The position numbers were made by a program, and so were the translations under genes. DNA of 64,000 nucleotides, taken from assembly GCA_033439265.1 (NCBI GenBank), contig JAVTVX010000010.1, forward strand, positions 17,577,490-17,641,489, read 5' to 3'. This stretch comes from Dillenia suffruticosa. Its lineage: Eukaryota; Streptophyta; Magnoliopsida; Dilleniales; Dilleniaceae. This document shows, piece by piece, positions 1 through 13,754 of the stretch. The notes under the pieces are model-generated. The model saw nothing but the letters and a program-made list of their open reading frames with translations. It ran no database searches and was not told the origin of the DNA. Position 1 is the stretch's first letter, and every line of letters starts with the position of its first letter.

Positions 1-74
1 TCTCTCATTTCCTTCTTTATATTCAAATCTAGGGTTCTCTTCTTACCACATCTCTCTCATTTCTTCGCAGCCCT

Positions 75-79
<5 letters not shown>

Positions 80-111
<32 letters not shown>
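80..111. repeat. (CT)n microsatellite in the PDX1 5' leader
   Basis: About 16 CT units lie 30 bp upstream of the PDX1 start codon. The tract is pyrimidine-rich on the coding strand, like the Y-patch or GAGA-type leaders common in plant genes. A promoter or leader role is inference. Confidence 0.85.
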
Positions 112-112
<1 letters not shown>

Positions 113-141
113 AATTCAATTCAATTTCTCTTTCATCAACA

Positions 142-1077
142 ATGGCAGACAGCGGAGTGGTAACTGTCTACGGCAATGGGGCCATCACTGAAACCACAAC
201 CAAGAAATCTCCTTTCTCCGTGAAGGTCGGCTTGGCTCAGATGCTTCGCGGCGGCGTTATAATGGACGTCGTCAACGCCGAGCAAGCTCGCATCGCCGAA
301 GAAGCCGGCGCGTGCGCCGTGATGGCTCTGGAGCGCGTTCCAGCTGATATTCGCGCCCAAGGCGGCGTGGCTCGGATGAGCGACCCTCAGCTCATCAAGG
401 AAATCAAACAAGCGGTCACGATTCCGGTGATGGCTAAGGCTCGAATAGGCCACTTCGTCGAAGCTCAGATCCTTGAAGCCATCGGCATAGATTACGTCGA
501 CGAGAGCGAAGTCCTCACGGTGGCCGACGAAGAAAACCACATCAACAAGCATAATTTCCGCATCCCTTTCGTCTGCGGTTGCCGGAATCTTGGCGAAGCC
601 CTCCGCCGTATCCGTGAAGGAGCCGCCATGATCAGAACCAAAGGCGAGGCCGGCACTGGAAACATTATCGAGGCCGTGCGGCACGTGAGGTCCGTGATGG
701 GAGACATTAGGGTTCTTCGGAACATGGACGATGATGAGGTCTTCACTTTCGCCAAGAAAATCTCCGCGCCCTATGACTTGGTGATGCAGACGAAGCAATT
801 GGGAAGGCTTCCCGTCGTGCATTTTGCCGCTGGCGGTGTCGCGACGCCGGCTGATGCGGCGCTGATGATGCAGTTGGGTTGTGATGGGGTTTTCGTTGGT
901 TCTGGTGTGTTCAAGAGTGGTGATCCAGCGCGAAGAGCGAGAGCAATTGTTCAGGCAGTGACCCATTACAGTGATCCGGAAATTCTTGCTGAGGTGAGCT
1001 GTGGATTGGGAGAAGCTATGGTGGGAATTAATCTCAATGATGATAAGGTCGAGAGGTTTGCGAAACGGTCTGAATAA
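142..1077 (+). CDS. PDX1: Pyridoxal 5'-phosphate synthase subunit PDX1 (PdxS)
   Basis: An intact, intronless 311-residue protein. PDX1 is the synthase half of the cytosolic PLP synthase. It condenses ribose 5-phosphate, glyceraldehyde 3-phosphate and ammonia from the PDX2 glutaminase to make vitamin B6 de novo. The (beta/alpha)8 barrel fills the protein. The two catalytic lysines are visible: Lys99 in VMAKARIGH and Lys167 in [10 protein letters not shown]. Asp42 in IMDVVN, which contacts the sugar phosphate, and the phosphate-binding GGVATP and GVFVGSGVF segments are present, so it should be catalytically active, unlike PDX1.2-type pseudoenzymes. The ATG follows a CT-rich leader, and the N-terminal [15 protein letters not shown] is typical of plant PDX1. 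The length matches the family. Plant PDX1.1/1.3 genes are likewise intronless. Confidence 0.97.
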   Translation: MADSGVVTVYGNGAITETTTKKSPFSVKVGLAQMLRGGVIMDVVNAEQARIAEEAGACAVMALERVPADIRAQGGVARMSDPQLIKEIKQAVTIPVMAKARIGHFVEAQILEAIGIDYVDESEVLTVADEENHINKHNFRIPFVCGCRNLGEALRRIREGAAMIRTKGEAGTGNIIEAVRHVRSVMGDIRVLRNMDDDEVFTFAKKISAPYDLVMQTKQLGRLPVVHFAAGGVATPADAALMMQLGCDGVFVGSGVFKSGDPARRARAIVQAVTHYSDPEILAEVSCGLGEAMVGINLNDDKVERFAKRSE

Positions 1078-4000
1078 GGAGACTTTGGATTAATATATTG
1101 GAATTGAAATTTGTTGCTATGGTACGTGAGTCCGAAAGATCTTTGGCTGTTGGATGATTACAGGGTTCTCAGTGTAATTTGTTTTTCTTTGATGCAACTG
1201 TTGTTCTTTCCAGTACTTTTAGTAGTCGAGGAAGTTATTACATATAATTTTGTAGTTTGATGCCCTTTTCCAACTCGTTATATGCATTTAATTTGGTTCT
1301 ACTTCTCCACCCTTTTGTTGTTTTTTGTTTGTCAAGGTTTTTGATGAGAGTATAGTACATGATATGGCCACTAAAATATAATCTCTCTGTTTTCTTTTTG
1401 TATATTGAACTGAGATAGTTGAAGGTTTTTTGTGCTGTTACTTGCACTGAACCTAGAAATTCATGCATGAACCATTTTGACTCAGCAGTTCATTTGTATT
1501 GGCATGGCATGTTTGATTGTTCCTAGGAAATGAATAATTTGCGGTGATTTAGTGTTGGCTGGGAGCATGTGTTGTTTCTTAGTTACGTAGATTTTGCCTT
1601 GTCTGTGGCAGCATCTTGAAGTGATTGTTACTTTTTTAAATTGGAGGATTCTATTGGGAGGAGAGGACCCCTCCCTATACAGATTTGTCAATGTCCGGCT
1701 GAAAAGTTCAAATTTTTGGTTGTCCTTACGCTTTCTTCTATGCATGCCTTTGAATTTGACTGATTTTCTTTCTTGCCTTCTAATTTGCGATACTTGGACC
1801 CATGGTTATATGTGAGACAAATTGGTAAGACCCTTAACTACACCATCCTGTGTCTGGCATTGGTTTCATGGTAGGGTCCTGGTTGTGGGGTTTCTCCTTT
1901 TTCATCAATGATTGTGGAGCTCTTAACAGTTAAGCTTCTTCCTTTTGAACTTGTATTTTGTCACAGAATGGGGCGTGTTCTCTCTCTGTTTTCCTCAAGC
2001 TGTTGGCCTCCTAGTAGTGGAATTCATTTTTGGCATTGTTATCTCATTTGTGAGAGGGCTCTTGAGCATTTATCCTTTCCAGGGGTGAGTGAACCTTGAT
2101 CTGGTGGGCGACGACAAGTTTACATCATCCCCACCTCTCTCCCATAATTTAATCATTAGATACGTTATCATTGTTGCATCCCTTTATTTGTTGGATATCA
2201 ATGCTTGGTGCCATAATGATGCTTGAGAATATAATAAAGTAGGTTCCGATGCCGAAAAATATTTTTCTAGTATTCCATCTTGTTCTTTGTATTTTTAGGT
2301 TAGGGATCTTGTCTGCTAGTTGAGTTGAGAAAAACCATCTTCATGTCTTCTTTAGTCCTGCTCTTGCAGCTTTATGTAACCGAGGTAGTTTAAGTAGCTA
2401 TCAAAGACCAATTGCCGCAGATGGAATAAACATATTGATTTGATGAATTAATTCTTGTCATGCAATTCCTCTGCAATGGATTGGTAGAGATTAAAAGAAA
2501 AAAAATTACATATTTAGGGCATTAGATCCTGGTTCATGGCCCTACTATCGTGTGGTGGCATTAGTTGCAACTTATCTGGAAGGATTTGTTTAATTTGACC
2601 ATGTAGTTAAGTTGGATTGGGACACTTTGGAGGAATTGATGGATGAATGACTCTTGTTGCGTTCTTTTTTTAATCATGTTTTAGATACCACTCGGTATTT
2701 AGGATTTTGTCTCGACTAATCCGAACTGACCGCTACAGTGACTTCTTTTCGAAGGGTGGATCTTTCAACGGGGAACGTTCCAGACACATGAGGGCTCGAT
2801 ATTTACAGCGGGAGTCGAAACTCGGTTATGTTTAAAGAAATTCAACCCCACATTCAATTGAGCCAACCTATATTGGTATATTGTTGCGTTCAATAAACAG
2901 AGAATTGTCTCAAAATTCTATCCGGTGGTTGGAATTTAACCATGATTTTGTCTTCTGGAAAAATAATTGGCGTGACAGATTGAGGATTTGGATAACAATT
3001 ATACAGGAGTTCGGATTGGTTTTAGGATGTCTGATGCATTTTAATATTTGGCTTGTAGGAAGAGTATGATTTTTTTGATACTTGATCGATCAATATTTAG
3101 AATCAGAATACAATTAATTCAATTCAAGTTATTGTCGAATCTTCCATAAGAAAGCTCCCTCAACATGGGTTTTTTTTATGCCTAGGATTCGAATGGATCT
3201 GATGTCTTTCTCATTTAAGTCAACTGCAACCGAACCGTGGGTACGGAAAGAATATGATACAAAAAGATACTAGTTGCATTCTAGCTCTGGCCTTCCCAAA
3301 GTGGGTATGGGCTTGAAGTATGTTGGACTTGGTGTTTGAAATTAGGGCAAATTCGTTGGACATCTTGTGGTGGGGTTCAAAAAAGGAAAATACTTGTTGG
3401 TAATTCAATACAGGCAAATGGAATTATGGAGGCCTGGCGGCAAGATATTTGCATCCAAGGCATATTCTGGCCGAGAAGTTTGGGTTGCCATTCCACACTT
3501 TGAATACGGTGGTTGTAGGCCCGTGGTAATTTTGCAACAATAATTCATGAGTTTCCAACAATTTCTCCTCCAGCTACTCATTTCCAACTTCTCCATCCAT
3601 CAAAAAGGTCGACAAAGGATTCTCTCCCCTCGTGTGCACAGGCAAATCCCATTACTCAGGTGACTGTTTCGATTGGTTGAACCGGTTATCTGCCATTGGC
3701 CAGAAGGCTGCTTGGTAATGAAACTTATGGTAGATCATGGTTATGGCATTTGGGAGCCCTCTTCTTCTCTCCTCTTCTTTCCACATCACAAAGATTTTAT
3801 ATGAAAATGGTGTTTCTTAAAAATTATAAATCTTTTTTTTTTGTGTGAATAAATACAAGGGTCAATAAGTTTTGAATCATTAAATCTGATTTTGTCAATC
3901 AAAATTTGTGCATTATATTCTTTCCAAGAGAGTGTCTTTTTTTTTGAGTAATTGCACTCACTCTTGCTCTTGAGCAGCAAATGTAACCCTCTCTCTCTCT

Positions 4001-4850
4001 CTTTTTTTATTAACTTTATCATATGATATTTAGAATTTTATCTCGATTAATTAAAATCAAAAAATTTGTCAAACCTCAATTGAAGGGGTTTTCTCCCAAT
4101 AATATTTTTTTCGTACCCAATAGGAGTCAAACTCCCGACTTAATTAAGACACAAAGATACCCTTCCCACCTTCACCGACGTTCGTCGTTAAATGTAACCC
4201 TCTCTTGCTCAGACTTCAATCATTCTAATTACAAATTGCTCTCAAAATTTGATCCAAGGAATAAAAAAGGTTATAAAGATCAACAAGAACAAAACAAATT
4301 TTGGTCGAATTTTATTTTATTGGTGCAATAAAATTTTAAGAATTTTTTAATGTATTTTTTCAAGAATTATTTTAATATTATGTATTATTAATATTTAGTA
4401 AATTATTTTTCTATTCATACATTTTAAGGGTAGCCATTATGAAAGCTAATTGATTAGTCCATAAAATAAAAACATTATTCAATTAAATTATATATCAAGA
4501 AAAACAAAAAAAAAAAATTAGATGATTTTTTTTCTCTTTTTTATAAATTTGAAATTCTGATATTATTTTTATATAAATTTTTGTGAAGGTTAAACTCATA
4601 AAAAAAACCTTCCATATTAAAATACATTCACGAGGAAGATATATAAACTGATCTAATTTTTTTTTTTTTTTTAAACCAAGTAATTTATGGAATAATTTCA
4701 CTTTCGGATTCGGTCTTTTAAATTTATTCCTTTCAGGTCGGCGCTAACAGCTCTCTCTGTCTTCTGCTTTTGAAATTTAAAATCTCAAAACCTTGCTACT
4801 GGGTCTCTGTGACGAAGAAGAAATATGCGGAGACTGGATATCAGAGAATG

Positions 4851-4940
<90 letters not shown>

Positions 4941-5132
4941 AGATTCTCACTTGGCTGAGACGCAATACTTAGAGAATGGACAGTTGAAACCCTTATTCTC
5001 ATTCCTTACTAAATCTCTTCAAGCAATCCCTTTTCTAACTTCTCCGAAAACACCTATTTAACAAACTAAACACCAAGCAATGATGCCCATTCAGAATTAT
5101 CTCCTTTTCTCTCCGATCAACCACCGTCAAGT
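1078..5132. other. Intergenic region, PDX1 to PLC
   Basis: No gene is recognised here. It holds the PDX1 3' flank, AT-rich sequence, two stretches (about 2690-2760 and 4020-4060) resembling a dispersed TCGAnTAAT-containing repeat seen elsewhere in the window, and the long (GA)n array at 4856-4938. The short open frames have no recognisable family. Confidence 0.6.
4856..4938. repeat. Long (GA)n microsatellite upstream of PLC
   Basis: About 41 uninterrupted GA units lie roughly 195 bp before the PLC start codon, the longest dinucleotide array in the window. Both strands read open through it, so the ORFs there (RERERE or LSLSLS) are artefacts. A GAGA/BPC-type promoter role is possible but is inference. 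Confidence 0.95.
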
Positions 5133-8100
5133 ATGTCCAACCAGCATTACAGAGTCTGCTTCTGTTTCCGCCGGAAATTCTCCATCGGAGCGGCGGAACC
5201 TCCGCCCGAAATCACAGAACTCTTCGATTCTTATTCGGAGAACAGCGGAACGATGAGCGTCGATCAATTTCATAATTTCTTGATCGATTATCAAGGAGAG
5301 CACTCGGCGACCAAAGAATATGCCCAAAACATCATTAATAGTCTCAAGCATCTCAATATCTTTCATAGGAGAGGTCTCAATCTTGAAAGCTTCTTTCGGT
5401 ATCTCTTCAGCGATGACAACCTCGCTCTCTCTCCTTCTCTTGGGGTAATTTCCCATTTCCCCTTTTAAATCTATCTTCTTTTGATGTTCAAATTTTCCTG
5501 CCTTTGATATTCAATAGATTTAATTTACGACTAGTCGATATACATGGGAAGAACATTGCCTAGTTGAAACCCTAACCTAACCATAATTGCCCACATTTCA
5601 GAGGCAATTTTTTTTTTTTTTTTTTGAAAATCAGGAGGTGTAGGGCATTCCCATTTCCTGTCTTAGTGTCACAAAAAGCCCAAAACCTAATTGCGCACAT
5701 TTCGGAGGCAACCAGTTATTCAAAAATCAGGAAGTGGAGGCTATTCCCGTTTCCTGTTCTTCGTGTCACAAAAGATCCTGTTAGTGTTTCCTTTTTACAT
5801 GCATCAACGTGGTGCAGGCTTGTGTTAATTATTAGTTTTACACTTTGTACGATTGTGAGAATGTGTTTTGCTTGCAGGTGCATAATGACATGAAAGCACC
5901 ATTGTCTCACTATTTCATATATACAGGCCACAATTCCTATCTGACTGGGAACCAACTCAGTAGTGACTGCAGTGTCGAGCCTATTGTGAGGGCACTACGA
6001 AGAGGTGTGAGGGTGATTGAACTAGATTTATGGCCAAATTCTACCAATGATGATGTGGAGGTCCGTCATGGAGGGTAAGACTTTTTAAGCACGTCATTAT
6101 TTCCTTACTTCCATGGATATGTTGCCCTTTTTACTTTTTCTCCTGCCCCTTCAATAATTTAGTAGCATTCATCATTGTTCGGCATGATATTGCAGTTGAG
6201 ATAGATGAAGGCATTCCATCTGTGATTCCATTCTACAAACTGATGTACATTCCATATGTGATTCCATTCTACAAACTGATGTATTCTCTTGTACAGAGGT
6301 TGCTCGTTTCCTGTATGGACTGGTTATCTTTTATTTGATTCTTTTCCTTGGAAAAAGGAGTTCTGATCATTTCTCATCTTTGGCTGGATCAACCAAATTG
6401 CTTCTGAGATTCTTCATTGTTATGTTAATACTAGTTGCATTTCACCAACTCTAAGCATAAAGTAATTGTTATTATTTTTGTATTTCAAATTTTCACTTAT
6501 TCATGTTCATTCCTATGAGCTTCCCCACATTTAGATCACAAAATCCTTATGGTATTAAATATATAAACTTAAGTAGCAAAAACCTGCTTCTTCCTGATAT
6601 GTGTAGAATTATGACTTCTGTTTACCTTCTACGCAATATGCTTTGAATTTTATTATGGAGCCAGAATCTGGACATAAAAGTTGTGGGAGTACAAGATTGT
6701 ATAAATACAAAACTTTACGGTCATTCACATCTCATATTGTCTTTTCTTTTTTTGCCTTACTTGAAGGATTTTTTTTTTTGTTTTGGCACATGTAGGACAC
6801 TTACCACTGCAGTGAAACTTATCGAATGCTTGAGATCTATAAAGGACAATGCCTTCCATGCTTCAAAATACCCAGTTGTCATAACTTTTGAAGACCACCT
6901 GACAGCAGATCTTCAGGCGAAAGTTGCCGGGGTAAGTTTAAGCTTCTGTCTTTTTGAATAATTATATTCTCAGGGAACCACATGCTTATGATTTTTGATA
7001 ATCATTTCTAGATGGTCACTAAAACATTTGGAGACATGCTCTTTTACCCAGAGGCAGCTTTGACAGAATTTCCTTCACCAGAGGAATTAAAGGAAAGGAT
7101 TATCATATCGACAAAACCACCAAAAGAATTTCTTGACAGCCAGAGCTCAAAGCTAAAGAAGGCTTCGGAGGAGTTTATTGAGTCGGCAGGGGAAGCAGAA
7201 ACTGAAACCAGTTATAAGGTGCGTGTAGTTTTTTCCCCCCCTCCAGAAAAATGTAAAATAAAAAGAGGTCACTTAGATTTGATTGATCAAGTTATTAAGT
7301 ATTAACAGGAATTGATGAAAAGAAATCACTCAGCAAGAAGAAAGATGCATGTGGAAATATTCTGCTGCATTATTTTTACAGTTAAATTATTCTTTGTGTT
7401 GATCCACTGAACTATTTCTTGATTTGATTTTATTTTATGACAATCAGCACGATCTTGAGGAATATGCTGAGGAGGATATTCAAAATGCAGTTCCTGAGTA
7501 TAAGAGTTTGATTGCAATTCATGCTGGGAAGCCAAAAGGTCAACTGGCAAACGTTCTAATGGCAGGTCTCAGTAAGGTGACACGTCTTAGCTTGAGTGAG
7601 CAAGAGCTTGAAAATGCAGCAAAAAAACATGGAACTGATATTGTCAGGTGCTCCTTTGTTTCGTTGTTTCTTCTGCTCTTTTATGCTTGTTTTTGCTCTA
7701 TTCTCATCATTTGTCATTCCTTCTCATTGTCCTATGTATTATTACCATGTAGAAACTTTTGAATAGCAATTCTCTATGGCTTATATGGTGACTCAGTGCT
7801 ATCACTCTCAACATGGCCATGGCAATTGCCTGCAGTGCCCAAAAATAGGGAAAGTGGTGGGGTTTGGTTGTTCTGGTTGGAAGATTGAGTAGGATAGTTG
7901 ATTTAAAAGAAATGTAAAAAAAAAAAAAAAGAAAAAGAGAGAGAGAGAGAGAGTAGGATAGTTTGAAGTAAGAGGCTAACATTTGTAGGTTGTTCTTGTT
8001 ATAACTAAAGTGTTTTTGCATTTGATTGGCCTTAGAAGTGGTACAACACTAAGTAGGAACTTTCTATGTTTATAAGTAAATAATAAGTCACCCCTTGCTT

Positions 8101-10101
8101 TTGCAACATAAGTAATAAGCGAGGAGCAGCATGACAGTTGCCTACCGTGCAAAGAAAATTTCAAATTCAATGCATTCTGCTTCATGCATAATCTGAAAGA
8201 GTTTCAGATTATTTTGTCCCATGAGATATTATTTGCCAAAGCATAAAATGTAATGATCTTGCCCTAGGTTTACCCAGCGCAATTTGCTAAGGGTGTATCC
8301 CAAGGGTGCACGTGTTGACTCATCCAATTACAACCCTTTAATTGGGTGGATGCATGGAGCTCAAATGGTCGCCCTCAACATGCAGGTGATATTTGTTTAT
8401 TTCATTATACAAGTCAAATATTTACCTAGGTTTATGATAAATCATTCCTTTGCTCAAGCTTATCCTTGCTAATTGCCACATGCAGATATAGTAAGTGGGA
8501 CATTATTTTCCACTGTAATGTAGTGGTATAAGATAGGCCTTGGCATCCAGAGAAATTATCATTGCTTATAAAGAGTTCCGAACAGAAAAGCATTAAAAGA
8601 TTTTGGTGTGGGGTTCTGGGAGATAGTCAAACTTGTGGAGGTTTTTAACTTGCAGGATAGAGATTAGCATTCCTACAAATAAGAGGTCTTTTTTTTTCTT
8701 TTTCTTTTTCTTCTTATTAGTGAGCTAGTTTCTGGACTGTAGTTTAAATTGGAAAAAAATTGAAATGTGTCTTTTTTTTTCAATAAATAAGTATGATTAG
8801 GATGTCAGATCCTAGAGTTCTACCCAGCGCCTTCTAAGTTTTAATGACCGTCAAAGACTCTAACCATTGATTTAGACATTTTACCTCTTTATAATTCTAG
8901 AAATTTCATATGAAAATTGCAATCTACAAAAGAATTCCTCATTAGCAACTATATGGAATACAACTTAAAGGTTGGCCAAAGTGATCTGCTCAAAGTTAAT
9001 TGTCGTTGAAAATTTGATCTAGCTTTCTTGTCCCAAATCTCATCTTCTTTTTTATGGCTTGTTCTTTGTTGTTAGAGGTCTAGCAATTTAGGGAACAACA
9101 GTATTTTCTTTAAAGCACCAGTGCCTCTAATTTAAATCAGATTTCTTTCCTAAGAGTACCATGTTTGCTGTAACGAAAATTTTCTTTTGATGCCAATATG
9201 CTCCTTATCTACTTCTCATTATACTGACAGGGATACGGAAAGCACCTTTGGGTAACACATGGTATGTTTAGAGCTAATGGTGGATGTGGCTATGTGAAGA
9301 AACCACAGTTTTTATTGGATGTTGGTCCAAATAATGAGGTATTTGATCCCAACAAAGAGTTAAAAGTTAAGACACTTTTAAAGGTCGGTGTCTCTTCTGT
9401 TACCTCAACTGCTTTTGGATTCGTTTAGCTGAGTTAAAACTATTTTAGAATCACAACAGGTCAAGGTATACATGGGTGATGGATGGCGTTTTGATTTCCG
9501 CCGTACTGCATTTGATCTATATTCCCCACCAGACTTTTATACGAAGGTAGGGTAACAAAAGCTCATTTATTCATTAACTCTAAATCTGTACATGGATTTC
9601 ATTGCAAGGAAATTAATGTGGTGTACATGGATTTCATTAACTTTGGTTCTTGATCGTGTGACCATATAGACATGGCAATAAAAACGTAGAACCTCTGTCA
9701 AGTGCTGAATTGTCTACAACTTTTATTCCCAAAATGAAAGTGCATCTAGGTTACATTTGTAATTGCACAATTATGAATAAGGATACTCATTACTCATTTT
9801 GTTGTAGGTTCGGATTGTTGGAGTTCCTGCAGATAAAAAGAAAAAGAAAACAAGTGTAATAGAGGATCAGTGGGTGCCCAAATGGAATCAGGAGTTTGAA
9901 TTTCCTCTTACCGTCCCAGAATTGGCATTGCTTCAAATTGAGGTTAAAGAATATGATCCATCTGGAAGAAATGACTTTGGTGGTCAAACATGTCTTCCTT
10001 TGTCAGAGCTGCGTCCTGGAATTCGTTCAGTGCCACTGAATAATCGTAAAGGTGAGGAGTACAAATCTGTGAGGCTGCTCATGCGTTTTCTATTTGAATG
10101 A
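5133..10101 (+). CDS. PLC: Phosphoinositide-specific phospholipase C (nine exons)
   Basis: Exons inferred from GT-AG sites and frame: 5133-5444, 5878-6074, 6796-6931, 7012-7218, 7448-7647, 8268-8385, 9231-9383, 9460-9546, 9808-10101. The joined protein is about 567 residues, normal for plant PI-PLC. It hydrolyses PI(4,5)P2 or PI4P to diacylglycerol and inositol phosphate in a Ca2+-dependent way at the plasma membrane. In order it has an EF-hand-like N-terminus; an X domain with catalytic His in [17 protein letters not shown], and a second His in VRHGGTLTT; an acidic linker; a Y domain ([36 protein letters not shown]); and a C-terminal C2 domain ([26 protein letters not shown]). The start [16 protein letters not shown] fits the family. 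All exon phases agree, and I see no damage. The member number cannot be assigned from sequence alone. Confidence 0.93.
5568..5775. repeat. Tandem duplication in PLC intron 1
   Basis: Two diverged copies of about 100 bp stand head to tail. Both contain CACATTTC(A/G)GAGGCAA, AAAATCAGGA(G/A)GTG and TTCCTGT..GTGTCACAAAA blocks. The first copy also carries a run of about 18 T. It lies wholly inside the first intron. Confidence 0.8.
6212..6283. repeat. 36-bp tandem duplication in PLC intron 2
   Basis: Two 36-bp units differ at one base and both contain TGTGATTCCATTCTACAAAC. The position is deep in the intron, so no coding effect is expected. Confidence 0.9.
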
Positions 10102-12009
10102 GTTTTTCTTGGGTTTGCATAGACTGAATTCTGAGTGCCATGTATCGTCTATTATTAATCATACAATCTGTTTATTACGTCTCTCTTCACATTCTTTTGC
10201 TTTACCAGGAGAATATGAGGTGTGACACCCAGTAATAAAATTCTTATAGAAGACACGTTACCATTACTTGAACAGGGTTCAAGTACGGTTGGTAGCAAGA
10301 CTTTGGGCTAGTTTGAGTACTAATTGAATATATGGTGGACAAGTCAATTAGATGCAAAACAGACACCATATAGGTGATATTTTTATGCAAAGCTAGGGTT
10401 TGGGTTGAGTCAGAAAGGTTAAAATTAGGCAAGGAGAGAATCTTGCAAGTGGCATCACATCGATGTGGGAATTGTAATAGGTGTGGCTAGTGGAAATGAC
10501 GAGTCCCCACACCTAGCTTTACTCATTCTACATTTTCATAATTTTTTTGGGTCCCCTTTTATTTTTTCTGTTTGATGACTATATTCACATGACATTGCTA
10601 TCTAGTACTGAAATTTTCACTAATGGGCATCTTTCTATTTGTAACCAAAGCAACGCGATAGTGATAAAAGTATGTTTGGGAATAAAGTAAGTGATGCCCG
10701 ATTCAATAATGTTCAAGCTTAGGTCATTTTACTATTTGGGTTAAACCAGGCATTAGGTCACATCGCATCTATTTGAATGGCACGGGAAAAGTTTGTCCCC
10801 CAATTTGGTGCCCTCCTAATATTGGGAAAGATGCTTTCCTTCCTCCTTCCCCCCCCCCCCCACTTTTATCTTTTCCCCATTTTTCCCTCTCCCAAGCAGG
10901 GAGTCAAAGTTTGAACTTGACATCCGTGTTGGGTCTAATTTACCAAATTTTATCTTATCTTAGCGCAGTGGAATTCTTTGGGTGGCGTTGGACGCACTTT
11001 TAAAAAAGTATTTATTGCTGAAATTTTAATCAAAACAACTAAAAAAATTGAATTAATTAGAATTTTAAAAGTTTTTTTTAAGAAATTTTAATTTTGACCC
11101 ACACACATACACGTATATATTGTGCTTACGGTGGAATCCTACACCCAGAATTATTATATTACATTGTAAATGGAAGAAGAAAGAATTCCGCCTAAAGATG
11201 CCATATATCTGAGTGAATTATTTTTTGATTTATAAGGCAATCTTGATGTGATGCTAATAAAATTAAAAACGTAATAAGACCAAATTTAAAAACATACACC
11301 CTTTTTGACATGATACCACTGTCTAGAAATTGTTAAATGATGATGGTGACCATTTATCTTGTTCAAACATAATAATAATAGACCACATACTAGAGGTTCC
11401 TCTCTCTTGCTTCTGTTAGGAAAATAATTGGATCCTAAATTTTCACACACCGGAGAGATTTTAAATTATAAATAAATAGTTTTTTATCATTTTTAATTGT
11501 ATTTACAAGAGCTAATGGTTATAAAATCGTAATTTAATAGTCATGAGAACTTATTTTTAATTATTTGATTACTGTATGTATGTTATGAGAAATTAGATTT
11601 ATAAATATTAAAATTCATGGAGAGTAAAAGATTTACGGATAGGGAGGGAAGGTGGAGGAGGAGGAGAGGAAAAGGGGAAATGGGAAACGCAATGCTTGAC
11701 TTCGGATTCGAGACTGATCATTATTCTCCGAAATCGCGGCGTGATGGAGACCCTTCAAACTTAGTGCAGGATACCCTACCAAATGGCATATCGATATGCG
11801 TCCTTCATTTCTAGAGATAATTATGCCTCCCCTCCTCCCCCCCTATAATTTCCCTCAATGTCAAAAAATGAATTTCATGTATCTTTCCTTTTCTAGAATT
11901 TGGTATGGTGTGACCACCAATCAACAGCCCATTGCTCTGGACCAATGAATAACAGACACATTACATCTTGTCTTACCCTTTTAAGCTAGGGACAGGAAAT
12001 ATTACCCAG

Positions 12010-12045
<36 letters not shown>

Positions 12046-12333
12046 AAAAATTGATGTTCATGCTCCTTCGTGGAGGTCCTCCAGTTTCTGTTTCTATGTA
12101 ATGCACCGAGTGTTCTCACTGTAGCCCTTTTGTTTTGTCAATAATTTTGGCATTGACCCCGCCTCCATAAAAAACGAAGGCCGGTGTCTCTTTGTGAGCG
12201 GTTCAAATGTTGGAATTTCTTCATTTTTATATTTTTTCTCTGATTTGATTTTTTTTATTATATCACTTCATATAAAAAAAAAAATAAATAAACACACTCA
12301 CTCACACCTCCGAAGAAAATAGAAAAGACATGT

Positions 12334-12359
12334 CACGCGCATGCGCACGCGCACGCGCA
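12334..12359. other. Alternating purine-pyrimidine tract, Z-DNA-prone
   Basis: A 26-bp run of strictly alternating C/T and A/G built from CGCGCA and TGCGCA units. It sits in sequence that is otherwise strongly AT-rich. Z-DNA potential is established for such tracts; any function here is inference. Confidence 0.6.
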
Positions 12360-13280
12360 GACCCTGCCATGTTTGACCCGCAGATAATGTCTTAAATCAA
12401 TTAAATATTCAAAAAATTATAAAATTGTTCATTAAAAAAATTGGATAGGATACCGATCACTATAACTCAATTGATTTTATTTTTTTTTAATAAAATATTA
12501 AATTAGAGTATTTTTTTATATAAAAAATATATATATTTAAACTATTGTTCAAATGTACTTAAATTTACCATGCAAAGCATGTAATGGACCCCTAATAGTG
12601 GAGCTTTTCGGCATTTATTGACTTTATTCCGATCATATGATAATCTTTTTTTTTTTTTTTTGGTGAAGTCAAGCGTAATGAAATTAAGTTGTTTATTCTC
12701 AACATTATTATTTTATTATTCTCTGACAAAGTCATAAAACTTGCAATCATACCACGCAGTAGCTTTGGGTTGCTAATCAAATTGTAATGGTACTTCTGAT
12801 GTAGCCGGCTGTTTTATTTAGTAGTATTGCTACTTTTTTAATTACAAAAATTAAGGTTTAATTCTCGGATCAATCAAAAAAAGAAAAAAGGCGAATGTGG
12901 TGTGAGGGTGAATTCAGCTGGCAAAAACAGCTGTGGTCCAACATAAATTTAGTGTTGATGGGCAATGTATGGGTTCCAAAAAATGGTGATGGAGATTCAT
13001 TAGAGGGTGAGTTTTCCTTTGTGGGTAAGAAACCACGGAGAAGGGGGTGGGTTGTACTCCTTAAGTTTATACTTTTTATGGAAAATGGTAAGGTTTTGGG
13101 GATTGCGGGCCCTGAGGCCTGACCTATATATATATATATATATATATAGCTTAAATTTAATTGTTTGGGCTTGCCTCCAAATATTAGCACCAAGAGAGAG
13201 TGATATGATATGCATTGAACTCCAAGGAAAAGCCGCTTTTCGTGAAAAGTGGGATTGTGACCACAGACCCATTATTATTC

Positions 13281-13322
<42 letters not shown>

Positions 13323-13700
13323 CTTCAACAGTTCGGAGAAGAGACAGATTGTTACGCGCCTGCAAGTAACACGTGGGACCAATAGGATTTAGAGAATCAA
13401 TTTAGGAGAGTCTGACATGACACTACGGTTTTAATGTTATTGGAAAGTGGAAACACGCGCGTTGTCATTGATGGAAATCCCAAGTGGGAGAAGAGAGAGA
13501 GAGAGATAGAGATAGAGGGGGAGATGTCACGAGCAAGAAGCTTTTTGGGGTTGAGTGGGGAGGATGTGTAACTAATGACTCTTGAAGTTAATGAGAGGGT
13601 AACATGACGCGAAAACGATGCCCCAGGAAAGGAACCATAGCCATCCTAACCTATCTAACATTATAGGAGTGAGAACCTCAACTTTGGCCACGCTCGCGTG

Positions 13701-13703
<3 letters not shown>

Positions 13704-13750
<47 letters not shown>
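13704..13750. repeat. (CT)n microsatellite
   Basis: About 23 CT units in the far upstream region of the SMXL gene. A similar array of about 18 units lies at 13281-13318. Confidence 0.9.

Positions 13751-13754
<4 letters not shown>

Noticed and set aside
136-966. 276-residue minus-strand frame opposite PDX1
   Set aside because: It is the antisense shadow of the strongly biased PDX1 coding sequence; no family resemblance.
4770-4965. Open frames with RERERE and LSLSLS
   Set aside because: Created by the (GA)n microsatellite; no stops can occur in that repeat.
13000-13369. Frames of about 120 residues on both strands
   Set aside because: They run through (TA)n and (CT)n repeats; the peptides are YIYIYI and SLSLSL.
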